Source: Dyadobacter alkalitolerans DSM 23607 (GTDB lineage: Bacteria > Bacteroidota > Bacteroidia > Cytophagales > Spirosomataceae). Taken from it: a DNA stretch of 42,878 nt. The DNA is taken from NCBI RefSeq assembly GCF_000428845.1, contig NZ_AUAS01000021.1, forward strand, positions 1 through 42,878. The letters run 5' to 3'. This document shows, one piece after another, positions 34,584 to 42,878 of the stretch; the stretch's first letter is position 1; each line of letters opens with the position of its first letter. A program made the translations under genes and the position numbers. Under the pieces are notes generated by a model. That model saw nothing but the letters and a program-made list of their open reading frames with translations. It was not told where the DNA came from and did not search any database.

Positions 34584-37500
34584 ATGAAAAGAAAAGTATC
34601 CATACATGGTTTAATCACAGAAATCATGAAAGTTTCGATTGTTCAATTTGTGGTCACGGTCTGTCTGGCCGGATTGGCCTACGCGAATGAATCCAATGCA
34701 CAGGAGCTGCTCAACCAAAAGATCAGCATTAACGTGGAAGGGCGTCCATTGAAGGAGATTATCGCGACGCTCGAAGCGAAAACCAGGATTAAGTTTATGT
34801 ACAGTCCGGAGGTAATCCAGGCCGGAAGGACCGCGTCACTAGTAGCCAGTAACCAAACGGTCAGGCAAATTTTGGATTCGTTTCTTGAACCACTTGACAT
34901 CACTTACCGCATTAGCGACAACCGGATCGTACTGCTGCCCAAATCGGGCGGGACCGGGATGAACGCGGGACAGAAACCTTCCGTAGCTATGCCCGCGGAC
35001 ATTACCATTTCCGGGACTGTCAGGGACGATAACGCAGAAGGCTTGCCCGGAGTGAGCATTGTCGTGAAGGGAAGTCAGCGGGGGACGCTCAGTGACATCG
35101 ACGGAAAATTCAATCTTGATGTGCCCGATGAGCAGGCTGTGCTAGTCTTTTCCTATGTTGGATTTGTGACGCAAGAAATTACCGTCGGCAGCAAACAGAC
35201 GATCGATGTGAAGCTTCAGACGGATTCTAAATCATTGGAAGAAGTGGTGGTTGTGGGCTACGGAACATCCAAAAAGCGAGATTTGACCGGCGCCATATCG
35301 AGCATAAAAACGGAAAACCTGGCTGGTCAGGCACCCCGCAGCGTAGAGGACATTTTGCGGGGTAATGCACCTGGTTTGAATATCGGCATTGCTACTAACG
35401 CCAAGGCCGATGCATCACTTTCTATCCGGGGCAAGGGGACGCTCACAGCCAGTAACAACCCTTTGATCGTTTTAAACAATGTGATTTATGAAGGTGCGCT
35501 GGCCGACATTAACCCGGCCGACATTGCCTCCGTCGACATATTGAAAGACGCAAGCGCCGCCGCGGTGTATGGTGCCCGGTCTGCCAACGGGGTGATCGTG
35601 ATCACAACCAAAAAAGGGGTGAAAGGCAAGCCAATCATTAATTTTACGACCAACACTGCCCTGGCCGTGTCTGCAAGCCGCCCTAAAATTTTGGATGAAA
35701 ATGGCTTTTTGAAATTTCGTCAGGATTACAACGAAGGCCGCAATTCGGAAGCCTATCTGGCGCAATACCCGCAGATGTTTGCTGATCCGTCTGGGCTGAA
35801 CGGTATCAATCAGCTGGACTGGTATAACTACGACCAAAAAGTGCCTTTGGCAAGTGTGACCGACGACCAACTGCGGACGCAGTGGCTCTCGCGCCTGAAT
35901 TTTACTGCCCCTGAAATGGAAAACTATTTTGCGGGCAAAATCACGAAATGGGACGAGCTGGTGTTTCAAAAGGCCTTTCAGCAAGACTATAATGTTTCGA
36001 TTTCCAGCGCGACTGATCACATTTCGCAATATTTCTCTATTGGCTACACCGACCGGAAAGGTATTGTGGTGGGCGACCGCTACAAAAACCTGCGGGCCCG
36101 TGTGAATGTAGAGGCGAAGATCACGCCGTTCCTGACCGTGGGCGCCAACACGCAATTCGCTACCCGCAACGAGGGGTACCTGCCTGCCGACTGGGGTCAG
36201 ATGACCATGATCTCACCCTACGGCTCCAATAACATCGACGATCCAACCAGCCAATTTCGCAGGCGCCCGACAGGCCTGGACCCAGTGAACCCATTTTACG
36301 ATAACCTGTACACCGACCGGATTGATAGACGGCAAAATGTAATCGCTACGCTGTTCACCAAAATTCAGTTGCCTTTCGGGATAGAATATAACATGAATTT
36401 CTCCCCGTATTATAACTGGTACGAATACTATAACCATTATTCCTCCCAGGGAGACAGATGGAGCGCAATCGGAGGTGTTTCCCAAAGAGCAACGAGCAAG
36501 CGCTTCAACTGGCAGCTCGACAACATATTTCGTTGGAGTAAAGAATTTAACAAGGTGCACCGTATAGAGCTTACCGGGTTGGTCAATGCGGAAAAAGCAC
36601 GCATTTGGGGGACGACAGCAAACGCCAGTAGTTTTTCACCCAACGACGCGCTCGGTTACCACAACTTGCAAGCGGGTACAGTCGCCACGGTTGTTAGTGG
36701 AGATTCAATCCAGACCGGTGACGCATTGATGGGCCGGGCGTTCTACTCGTTGAAGGACAAGTATATGCTCACCGCTTCCGTCCGTCGTGATGGGTATTCC
36801 GCGTTTGGAAAGAAAAATCCCCGCGCAGTGTTCCCTTCCATTGCACTGGGCTGGGTATTCACAGAAGAGAAATTTCTCAAATCACTTAACTGGCTCGACT
36901 ACGGGAAGCTTAGGCTCACCTGGGGTGAAAATGGGAACCGCGAGATCGGACAATACCAGGCGCTGGCCAAAATGACATCCGGACTGCGGCCATACATCGA
37001 TCAGACTGGAAAAGTATACAGCACCTCGGAGATCTATGTGACCCGCATGGCCAACTATAACTTGAAATGGGAGCGGTCGGCCGCATACAACGTGGGCCTT
37101 GATTTCGGTCTTTTCAAAAGCCGGCTCAACGGTACCCTGGAAGTGTACGCATCCCGTACGAACGACCTGCTCGTTTCTCGCGCATTGCCTAATATCACCG
37201 GCTATTCGAGTGTGATGAGCAATCTTGGGCAGGTGCGTAACCACGGGGCAGAATTGACATTAAATGCGGTAGTGCTTCAAAAGGGAGAATTCAGTTGGAA
37301 TGCCACGGCAAATATGAGCTTCAACCGTCGCAAGATCGCCTCGCTTTACGGCGACATGATGAATGTATTGGATGCAAACGGAAATGTAGTTTCGCAGAGA
37401 GAATCCGACGACCCTACCAATGGCTGGTTCATCGGGCAGGACCCCGACCGGATCTGGGAATTTAAACGGGACGGGGTATGGCAGCTGGATGAGAAAGAAG

Positions 37501-38036
37501 AGGCGCTCAGGTACGGTCTGCAACCTGGCGATTTCAAATATGTGGATGGGAATGGCGACGGCATTATGAACAATGACGATAAGGTGTTCCAGGGCTACAG
37601 GACACCGCGGTTCAGGTGGTCGCTGCGCAATGAGGCTGAATACCGGGGCCTGCGGCTTTCGGTGATGATGTACTCGAACTTGGGCTATTATGGCGAATTT
37701 CAGCGTGCTGCCAATAATTATGCCTTTCCAGACCGAACTTCTGATTACGATTTCCCTAGATGGACCGCTACCAACCCGATTAATGATTATGCTCGTATCG
37801 GGTCGAAAAATATTGGACGCAACTTTGTGAACAAATCATTCCTGCGGGTTGAAAACGTGACGCTGAGCTACAACATCCCTTCGAAGCTGATCCAAAAGGC
37901 CAGTATCCAAAAACTCACCGTGTCGGCCAGCGTGCAGAATGCGGGTGTATTTGCAGCGCACTGGAATTTTTGGGATCCGGAAAGCGGGACAGTCACACCG
38001 CGTACATACAACTTAGGTTTTAACATCACATTATAA
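34584..38036 (+). CDS. SusC/RagA-family TonB-dependent outer-membrane transporter with STN signalling domain
   Basis: 1150 aa from MKRKVSIHGLITEIMKVSIV; the longer frame from 34536 is atypical. After a signal peptide comes the STN domain (ISINVEGRPLKEIIATLEAK up to IVLLP), which signals to FecR. A carboxypeptidase-D-like domain follows (ISGTVRDDNAEGLPGVSIVV). The TonB box region EEVVVVGYGTS comes next, then the plug (VEDILRGNAPGLNI; IRGKGTLTASNNPLIVLNNV; VDILKDASAAAVYGARSANG) and a 22-strand barrel ending in TYNLGFNITL. It imports oligosaccharides across the outer membrane with the SusD partner 13 bp downstream. The STN domain marks it as an inducer-sensing transducer. Confidence 0.96.
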   Translation: MKRKVSIHGLITEIMKVSIVQFVVTVCLAGLAYANESNAQELLNQKISINVEGRPLKEIIATLEAKTRIKFMYSPEVIQAGRTASLVASNQTVRQILDSFLEPLDITYRISDNRIVLLPKSGGTGMNAGQKPSVAMPADITISGTVRDDNAEGLPGVSIVVKGSQRGTLSDIDGKFNLDVPDEQAVLVFSYVGFVTQEITVGSKQTIDVKLQTDSKSLEEVVVVGYGTSKKRDLTGAISSIKTENLAGQAPRSVEDILRGNAPGLNIGIATNAKADASLSIRGKGTLTASNNPLIVLNNVIYEGALADINPADIASVDILKDASAAAVYGARSANGVIVITTKKGVKGKPIINFTTNTALAVSASRPKILDENGFLKFRQDYNEGRNSEAYLAQYPQMFADPSGLNGINQLDWYNYDQKVPLASVTDDQLRTQWLSRLNFTAPEMENYFAGKITKWDELVFQKAFQQDYNVSISSATDHISQYFSIGYTDRKGIVVGDRYKNLRARVNVEAKITPFLTVGANTQFATRNEGYLPADWGQMTMISPYGSNNIDDPTSQFRRRPTGLDPVNPFYDNLYTDRIDRRQNVIATLFTKIQLPFGIEYNMNFSPYYNWYEYYNHYSSQGDRWSAIGGVSQRATSKRFNWQLDNIFRWSKEFNKVHRIELTGLVNAEKARIWGTTANASSFSPNDALGYHNLQAGTVATVVSGDSIQTGDALMGRAFYSLKDKYMLTASVRRDGYSAFGKKNPRAVFPSIALGWVFTEEKFLKSLNWLDYGKLRLTWGENGNREIGQYQALAKMTSGLRPYIDQTGKVYSTSEIYVTRMANYNLKWERSAAYNVGLDFGLFKSRLNGTLEVYASRTNDLLVSRALPNITGYSSVMSNLGQVRNHGAELTLNAVVLQKGEFSWNATANMSFNRRKIASLYGDMMNVLDANGNVVSQRESDDPTNGWFIGQDPDRIWEFKRDGVWQLDEKEEALRYGLQPGDFKYVDGNGDGIMNNDDKVFQGYRTPRFRWSLRNEAEYRGLRLSVMMYSNLGYYGEFQRAANNYAFPDRTSDYDFPRWTATNPINDYARIGSKNIGRNFVNKSFLRVENVTLSYNIPSKLIQKASIQKLTVSASVQNAGVFAAHWNFWDPESGTVTPRTYNLGFNITL

Positions 38037-38049
38037 AGTACTGGTTGTT

Positions 38050-39909
38050 ATGAAGAATATAACTAACTCAATTACCCGCATTCTCACAACGTGTTGCGTG
38101 CTTGGTCTTACCAGCTGTAGCGACAGCTGGCTTGAACCCAAACCATTATCATTTTATACGCCTGAAAACACTTATATCGATGCAGAAGGGTTGGACGCCG
38201 CGTTGGCCGCTTGCGAAAAACAAATGGGCGCCGAATATAACGGCGATGCCATGCCGGCGATCACCGAAATGATCCTTTCGGACATTGCCGTAGAAGGCAC
38301 GACTGATAAGGCCGGTCCGCAGATGGACCTGGACAAATCACTGCTTCCGGATGCTAACCTGAACAGCACCGATTTTACGCGGGTAGGGTGGTATTGGGAG
38401 AATGGCTACAAGGCTGTTCAGTATGCCAACATAATCATTTCCAGGGCTGACGACGCATCATTTGCCAGCGAAGCCGAAAAAAAACGCATTGTAGGACAGG
38501 CTTATTTTCACCGTGCCTATTGGTATTACAAACTGGTACATCAATTTGGAGATGTTCCATTTCTGATGGCAGAAGTTGCTGAACCTAGAACGGACTACTA
38601 CTCAACAGATCGCTGGGTGATTTTGCAAAAACTCAAAGAAGACCTGGACTGGGCTTACCAAAATGTGCCGGAGGTGGTCGACAGAGGCCGGGTTAGCAAG
38701 GCGGCCTGCGGTACGCTGCTAATGAAGGTGAATATTGCGCTTGGCCTTTTCAATGAAGCGGTTGAGATCGGAAAGCAGATTGCGGCACTTCATCCCTTGG
38801 TGACGCAACGGTTCACCACAAATCAATCCAAACCCAACACCAACCTGATGCATGATTTGCACAGCGTGGAGGCGAAGCTGGATATGAGCAATAAAGAAGG
38901 GCTAATGTACATTGTCAATTTCCCGAATTCTCCAGGATCAGTATCTTCACAGCTCCCGCGGAACCTGCTTCCAAGGATCGTGGGCGTTACTACTCCCGAT
39001 GGGCTGACTGGCATTGTCTTCACGCCTAATGTCGAAAAGCAATATGAGATTAATTCGATTTATGGACGTGGCATCGGCCGTGCGCGCTCGACCAATTATT
39101 ATCAGTACACGATCTGGACGCAGAAAGAAAAGAAGGATTTAAGAGGTGTTTATAACCGTGACAGCTGGAAAAGTCCGGCCGACATGTGGTACAATGATCC
39201 TGCATTAAAAGCCCGCGGTAATGCCTATTACGGAAAGAACCTTGTGAAAAATCCGGCTATGTCGGTGGAAGATTCGATCCGGTCGTGGTACCAGTGGCCT
39301 CATTTCAAAACCTTCGTGCCCGATCCGCTGTCCGGCGACTGGAACTGGGGCGGGCAAACGCCCATGTACATTTACCGTTCGGCGGAAGTGTATTTGCTGA
39401 TGGCAGAAGCGCATTACTGGGCGGGCGACAACAGTTCGGCAGCAGCCATGCTGAATGTCGTAAGGGCCAGAGCCGGCGCCGATCCAATGACGGCGGCAGA
39501 CATCAATATCGGCGCGATCGTGGATGAGCGTGCGCGCGAACTGTACTTTGAAGAAAACAGGCACGTGGAACTAACCCGCATCGCCTATACTTACGCCAAG
39601 ACAGGTAAAAACTGCGAGTATTTCGGGAAGCAATATGCGCTTGTCGGTATTAGCGGTCCGGGCGGCGCGGGTGCCAACGTGAAGCAATCCGGAGTTAACT
39701 TCTACTACGATTGGATAACTGCCAAAAACAACTTTTACAATAAAGGCGTCAGACACCGCTGGGCAGAATACAAGATCAGCGTCCACCACATCCTGTGGCC
39801 CGTACCTGCGGCGGCAATCAATGCGAATACGAAAGGGGTCATCAATCAGAATATCGGCTACCCGGGTGCTGAGCGGAACGTGCCCGCATTGACGACTCTG
39901 CCACAGTAG
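38050..39909 (+). CDS. SusD/RagB-family glycan-binding lipoprotein
   Basis: A 619-aa surface lipoprotein with lipobox LTSC (Cys23). The helical TPR scaffold is visible in AYFHRAYWYYKLVHQFGDVP and VSKAACGTLLMKVNIALGLF. The C-terminal SusD motif includes YRSAEVYLLMAEAHYWAGDN and the conserved ERARELYFEENRHVELTR. The C-terminus (HHILWPVPAAAINAN) is standard. It caps the SusC barrel and binds the incoming glycan. It starts 13 bp after SusC and ends 28 bp before the esterase gene, so the three form one operon. Confidence 0.96.
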   Translation: MKNITNSITRILTTCCVLGLTSCSDSWLEPKPLSFYTPENTYIDAEGLDAALAACEKQMGAEYNGDAMPAITEMILSDIAVEGTTDKAGPQMDLDKSLLPDANLNSTDFTRVGWYWENGYKAVQYANIIISRADDASFASEAEKKRIVGQAYFHRAYWYYKLVHQFGDVPFLMAEVAEPRTDYYSTDRWVILQKLKEDLDWAYQNVPEVVDRGRVSKAACGTLLMKVNIALGLFNEAVEIGKQIAALHPLVTQRFTTNQSKPNTNLMHDLHSVEAKLDMSNKEGLMYIVNFPNSPGSVSSQLPRNLLPRIVGVTTPDGLTGIVFTPNVEKQYEINSIYGRGIGRARSTNYYQYTIWTQKEKKDLRGVYNRDSWKSPADMWYNDPALKARGNAYYGKNLVKNPAMSVEDSIRSWYQWPHFKTFVPDPLSGDWNWGGQTPMYIYRSAEVYLLMAEAHYWAGDNSSAAAMLNVVRARAGADPMTAADINIGAIVDERARELYFEENRHVELTRIAYTYAKTGKNCEYFGKQYALVGISGPGGAGANVKQSGVNFYYDWITAKNNFYNKGVRHRWAEYKISVHHILWPVPAAAINANTKGVINQNIGYPGAERNVPALTTLPQ

Positions 39910-39937
39910 AAACCCTTGAACATTTAAACATTCAATC

Positions 39938-41128
39938 GTGAGAAAACTATTCATCATACTCGCACTGAGCATTGGCGCAACGGCCTTGCAAGAAGCGGCA
40001 GCCCAGAATTACAACGAAAGCAAAGTAGGCACTTACACGTTGCCGGACGCACTCGAAGGGCAGGATGGGAAAAAGATAACTTCCGTTAAAGACTGGGAAA
40101 AGAAGCGGCGGCCGGAAATCCTGGGCCTTTTCGAGGATCATGTCTACGGTAAACTGCCTGCTTCATTTGATAAAATCGATTTCAAAGTAGCCCGCCAGGA
40201 CCGGAAAGCGATGGCCGGCAAAGCTACTTTGAAGGAAGTAGAAGTCACAGTGACCGAGAAAGGTGAATCGGTCAAAATCAATGTGGTGATGTTTGTACCA
40301 AACGATGTCAAAAAGCCGGCACCTGCATTTTTATTGATCAACAACCGCAGCCCGAGAAACACGCTTGCTTCCCGCGACTCAATCAGCGGATTTTGGCCGG
40401 CCGAGCAGGTGATCGAGGCAGGTTATGCCATTGCCGCATTCCACTACAGCGACGCCGCGCCCGATAATAAGGACAAATATCAAAATGGCGTACTCCGGCT
40501 CTATCCGGAACTGGCACAGGCAGATAATGGAATGAAAGCCATCGGTGCATGGGCCTGGGCAGCCAGCCGCGTCATGGATTATCTTCAAACCGACAAATCT
40601 ATTGATGCCAAACGGGTAGGTGTCGTGGGCCATTCGCGGGGCGGCAAAACCTCGCTTTGGGCTGCGGCGCAGGACAAGCGTTTCGCGATGAGCTTCTCTA
40701 ACTGCTCGGGTAACACAGGCGCCGCATTGTCGAAAAGGAATTTTGGCGAAACGGTAGCGCGTATCAATACCACGTTTCCCCATTGGTTTAATAACAATTA
40801 TAAAAAGTACAACAACAACGAGCAGGCATTGCCGGTAGACCAGCACATGCTCATCGCGCTGATTGCTCCGCGTCTGGTTTACGCAACCAATGCTTCTGAG
40901 GACCTTTGGGCAGATCCCACCGGCACATTCCTGGCCATGAAGCACGCCGAGCCGGTGTATGCATTATACAAATTGAAATCACAACTGCCCCAGCAGCCGC
41001 CAGCCCTGGATACGCCGATCAACCTGCCGCCGATGGGTTACCACAACCGCACGGGCAAGCACGACCTAACGTTTTACGACTGGGCACAATTTGTAAAGTT
41101 CGCTGATGCCCATTACGGCAAAAAATAG
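39938..41128 (+). CDS. CE15-type glucuronoyl esterase
   Basis: A 396-aa secreted alpha/beta hydrolase, GTG start, signal peptide about 1-22 (EAAAQ). The nucleophile elbow is GHSRGGKTSLW with Ser233, as in CE15 4-O-methyl-glucuronoyl methylesterases (G-x-S-R-x-G-K). The block SNCSGNTGAALSKRNFGETV (253-272) is also CE15-like, and the catalytic His is probably His375 in RTGKHDLTFYDW. The acid is either at the Glu/Asp near 321-322 (NASEDLWADP) or at the family's alternative loop. CE15 enzymes cleave esters between glucuronic acid of xylan and lignin or methanol. As the only enzyme gene after SusC/SusD, it suggests uptake and de-esterification of a uronic-acid ester glycan. Confidence 0.85.
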   Translation: MRKLFIILALSIGATALQEAAAQNYNESKVGTYTLPDALEGQDGKKITSVKDWEKKRRPEILGLFEDHVYGKLPASFDKIDFKVARQDRKAMAGKATLKEVEVTVTEKGESVKINVVMFVPNDVKKPAPAFLLINNRSPRNTLASRDSISGFWPAEQVIEAGYAIAAFHYSDAAPDNKDKYQNGVLRLYPELAQADNGMKAIGAWAWAASRVMDYLQTDKSIDAKRVGVVGHSRGGKTSLWAAAQDKRFAMSFSNCSGNTGAALSKRNFGETVARINTTFPHWFNNNYKKYNNNEQALPVDQHMLIALIAPRLVYATNASEDLWADPTGTFLAMKHAEPVYALYKLKSQLPQQPPALDTPINLPPMGYHNRTGKHDLTFYDWAQFVKFADAHYGKK

Positions 41129-41136
41129 AGTACGTG

Positions 41137-41180
41137 AAATAGGCTGTCTCGATATGACTAAGGCAGCCTATTTTATTATT
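41137..41180 (+). terminator. Rho-independent terminator of the SusC/SusD/esterase operon
   Basis: AAATAGGCTGTCT (41137-41149) pairs with AGGCAGCCTATTT (41161-41173) over 13 positions including one G-U pair, with an 11-nt loop, then TTATTATT. It lies 8 bp after the esterase stop codon. Confidence 0.75.
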
Positions 41181-41787
41181 AAACTTGAAACCTATTGAAC
41201 ATAATCATCTTGTCATTAACAAATATTATTTGGTGAATTCACTGTATTAACTCTTGATAAATCCTTATGGAGTATACGCTAGTTAACTAACTGCAGTATC
41301 AATGATGTTTCCCTATCACTTTATTGATCAAAACCAAACGGGAAGAAAATCACATGGCGCTGAGAGTACATAAAAACCACCGAATAATTTCGATAGAAAG
41401 TCTTATAGATGTTATCTATTGACGACGCATTAAAAAACCTGATCGCTATGATCAGGTCCGCGTTTGATGTTTTCAAATAACCTTTTCTCGTTTGTCTTTG
41501 AAAGGTTGGGAATCCCGTTTGACTTTCATCTTAATTATAAAGTGTTGGCGACCGCACCGGACACCGGTGGAAAGGGTGGTTTTCCTAATCCAGTTGTGTC
41601 CGGGTCGTTTAAACAAAGGAACTCAATGCTTTAGGGCGCTTCATTGATTCGGATTATCCGGCTGTCATTCGAATTGAATTAATTTCTGGTTGTAAAACCT
41701 TGTAGATGTTTTGTCCAAAATCATCTTAGGCTATACGCCTAACTCATCAAATGGGAGATCAGTACATGCGTAAAGTGGATGCGTTGA
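41181..41787. other. Intergenic stretch with hairpins and no recognisable gene
   Basis: No coding sequence was found. It contains a minus-strand terminator-like hairpin (listed separately) and a GC-rich palindrome, CACCGG-ACA-CCGGTG at 41555-41569, of unknown meaning. Confidence 0.4.
41431..41457 (-). terminator. Minus-strand terminator-like hairpin
   Basis: ACCTGATC (41437-41444) and GATCAGGT (41450-41457) form a perfect 8-bp stem with a 5-nt loop. On the minus strand it is followed directly by a run of six T. No minus-strand gene ends nearby: the closest one stops about 690 bp away and has its own hairpin. Confidence 0.5.
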
Positions 41788-41946
41788 GATGGCGCACTGG
41801 AAGATAGAGAGCGCTCCTACCTGCGCATTACAGATGCAGTTTATTTACCGAAAAATACGCTGGTCGAATGCGCGACATATGCTGGGCGGTTTTTGGATGG
41901 AGAGAATCCGTATTCCAAGTGGATGGTGCTCAGGAAACATAAGTAA
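41788..41946 (+). pseudogene. Unidentified 52-codon ORF, probably a gene remnant
   Basis: After an in-frame TGA (41785-41787) there are 52 open codons to the TAA at 41944-41946, with protein-like composition (ERSYLRITDAVYLPKNTLVE; TYAGRFLDGENPYSKWMVL; ends RKHK) but no start codon. It ends 17 bp before a strong terminator hairpin, as a real 3' gene end would. The family is not recognised, so it is best read as the 3' remnant of a lost gene. Confidence 0.35.
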
Positions 41947-41963
41947 GATTTGGTGAGTTGCGT

Positions 41964-41990
41964 AAAACAGGGGCCTTTGGCCCCTGTTTT
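41964..41990. terminator. Strong bidirectional terminator
   Basis: AAAACAGGGGCC (41964-41975) and GGCCCCTGTTTT (41979-41990) form a perfect 12-bp stem with a 3-nt loop. T-rich sequence lies on both sides, so it can end the plus-strand remnant transcript as well as the minus-strand type IX cargo gene. Confidence 0.8.
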
Positions 41991-42148
41991 ACTTTTCTGT
42001 AGATTTAAAACATGCAATTTGAAATCTGATCCGCTTCGGTCGTTGCAACCCGTTTGCCACTTGCCGGTAGGTCGGACTTCTCCTGCGCCCGCAGTTTGTC
42101 ACAACTCATTGAAGAATCACCTGCCCCCATTCTTGATAGTCCGCGCCA

Positions 42149-42878
42149 CTACTCGACAAATAGGCGGTGCTGTCGCAGTTGGCCCCGTTCTTCAACGGTA
42201 ATGATGTAAACACCCGCGGATAGTTGGGGCGTCGTTTTCAGCAGCAGGTTACCACCATGAACGCCCGTCTTTTGCAAGGGAAAACAGCCGCCACCCACGT
42301 GATAGAAGCCCACGTTCGCCGTTTCAGGCTCGTCCAGCCGAAGTGTAAACTCATCACCGCCAACCACCGGGTTGGGGTACACTCCATAGGCATCATCGCG
42401 GATGACCACTGAAACGGCCGAGTATACCGTCTTCTTGCCGCTTAGGTCAATCTGGGTAAGCCGGTAGTAGCTGGTGCCCTGGTAAGGCCACTGGTCGATA
42501 AGCTGGTAATCCTTACGGTTGCTGCTGTTGGGCGACAGTTCCCCTACCTGGCCCACTTGCTCAAACGTGCGCAGGTCCTTACTGCGTTCAATGAGAAAGC
42601 CACCGTTGTCCCATTCAATGGCGGTGGACCAGGCCAAGCTCACCTTACGGTTAGGCTGGGCCTTGGCCGTAAAGGATATCAGGCTGACCGGCATTGGATC
42701 AGCACTGCACACGGATAACCCGCCAGGGGTAGCGGCATATATCATTTGGCCCATCACGTTCACGTCATACACATAATCATCCGCCAGCCCATTGGCGGTA
42801 GTCATGTTGGTAAAGCTGTTGCCCCCGTCGGACGAAATCGATAACCCGCCAGCGGTAGCGGCATACACCGTTGACCCC
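42149..42878 (-). CDS. Type IX secretion system cargo protein, C-terminal part (cut by window end)
   Basis: The frame is open to the last base, so the N-terminus lies outside the window. The visible ~243 codons start with beta-propeller-type repeats (VYAATAGGLSISSDGGNSFT, then MIYAATPGGLSVCSAD). A fibronectin-III-like domain follows (VSLISFTAKAQPNRKVSLAW; GTSYYRLTQIDLSGKKTVYS). The last ~75 residues are a type A sorting domain (VYPNPVVGGDEFTLRL, ending SAGVYIITVEERGQLRQHRL), which directs the protein through the type IX secretion system to the cell surface. The repeats are of the kind seen in Bacteroidota two-component-regulator/propeller surface proteins. Confidence 0.88.
   Translation of the reverse strand, partial: GSTVYAATAGGLSISSDGGNSFTNMTTANGLADDYVYDVNVMGQMIYAATPGGLSVCSADPMPVSLISFTAKAQPNRKVSLAWSTAIEWDNGGFLIERSKDLRTFEQVGQVGELSPNSSNRKDYQLIDQWPYQGTSYYRLTQIDLSGKKTVYSAVSVVIRDDAYGVYPNPVVGGDEFTLRLDEPETANVGFYHVGGGCFPLQKTGVHGGNLLLKTTPQLSAGVYIITVEERGQLRQHRLFVE

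Noticed and set aside
41555..41569. GC-rich palindrome as an insertion-sequence end
   Set aside because: No matching inverted repeat, target duplication or transposase remnant was seen around it.
41950..42201. Plus-strand ORF of 83 codons
   Set aside because: It starts at TTG, reads straight through the perfect terminator hairpin and overlaps the end of the type IX cargo gene.
1..42878. CRISPR array, tRNA, rRNA or known riboswitch
   Set aside because: No regularly spaced repeats, cloverleaf-type sequence, rRNA-like blocks or recognisable riboswitch core were found by reading both strands.

Overview
The window looks like a chromosomal piece from a Bacteroidota bacterium, most likely of the Cytophagales (Spirosoma/Dyadobacter-like). 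The evidence is an ECF sigma factor - FecR - SusC - SusD module, a type IX secretion C-terminal domain, a Bacteroidota-type double-glycine leader peptide, weak ribosome-binding sites, and many small genus-restricted hypothetical proteins. The genus is an inference. No rRNA, tRNA or CRISPR array was seen.

Region 1 (1-15.3 kb, AT-rich). After the 3' end of an IS3-type transposase comes a minus-strand cassette for a secreted, cysteine-rich ribosomal peptide. In transcription order it holds a tandem-domain GT25-like glycosyltransferase, a C39-like/VKOR/thioredoxin fusion, a small HTH protein, the 75-aa precursor (28-aa double-glycine leader, 47-aa core with six Cys), a TlpA-type thiol-disulfide protein, a DXD glycosyltransferase, a C39-peptidase ABC transporter and an HlyD-type adaptor. 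A GT4 glycosyltransferase lies upstream, and a divergent glycosyltransferase-like gene sits at 14.5 kb. The set implies leader cleavage and export coupled to disulfide formation, and possibly glycosylation. It is laid out like the sublancin/glycocin loci of Firmicutes but built from different enzymes. This is the best candidate for an undescribed system here. Between the GT4 and divergent GT genes lies a lipoprotein with a Gly-rich linker and hydrophobic C-terminus, followed by a 3-TM protein: a possible toxin/immunity pair.

Region 2 (15.3-20.2 kb) is degraded or hypothetical. It has an ORF remnant, an Asp/Glu racemase pseudogene (nonsense plus frameshift), two translationally coupled hypothetical genes, a DUF3800-like gene with altered motif residues next to an AT-hook protein, and two small hypothetical genes.

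Region 3 (20.2-32.6 kb) resembles a defence/accessory island. It carries a 949-aa NACHT NTPase, an Rpn/YhgA-type PD-(D/E)XK nuclease, a 502-aa protein with a C-terminal PD-(D/E)XK-like motif, secreted proteins (NTR-like plus MORN repeats; retropepsin-like), a serine recombinase with an inverted repeat just upstream of its start, and a frameshifted, truncated beta-lactamase-family pseudogene.

Region 4 (32.6-41.2 kb, visibly richer in G+C) is a glycan-uptake locus: ECF sigma factor, FecR anti-sigma factor, SusC, SusD and a CE15-type glucuronoyl esterase, ended by a hairpin terminator. The esterase suggests glucuronoxylan or lignin-carbohydrate ester as substrate. After a ~1-kb gap with hairpins and an unidentified short ORF, the window ends inside a minus-strand type IX secretion cargo gene.
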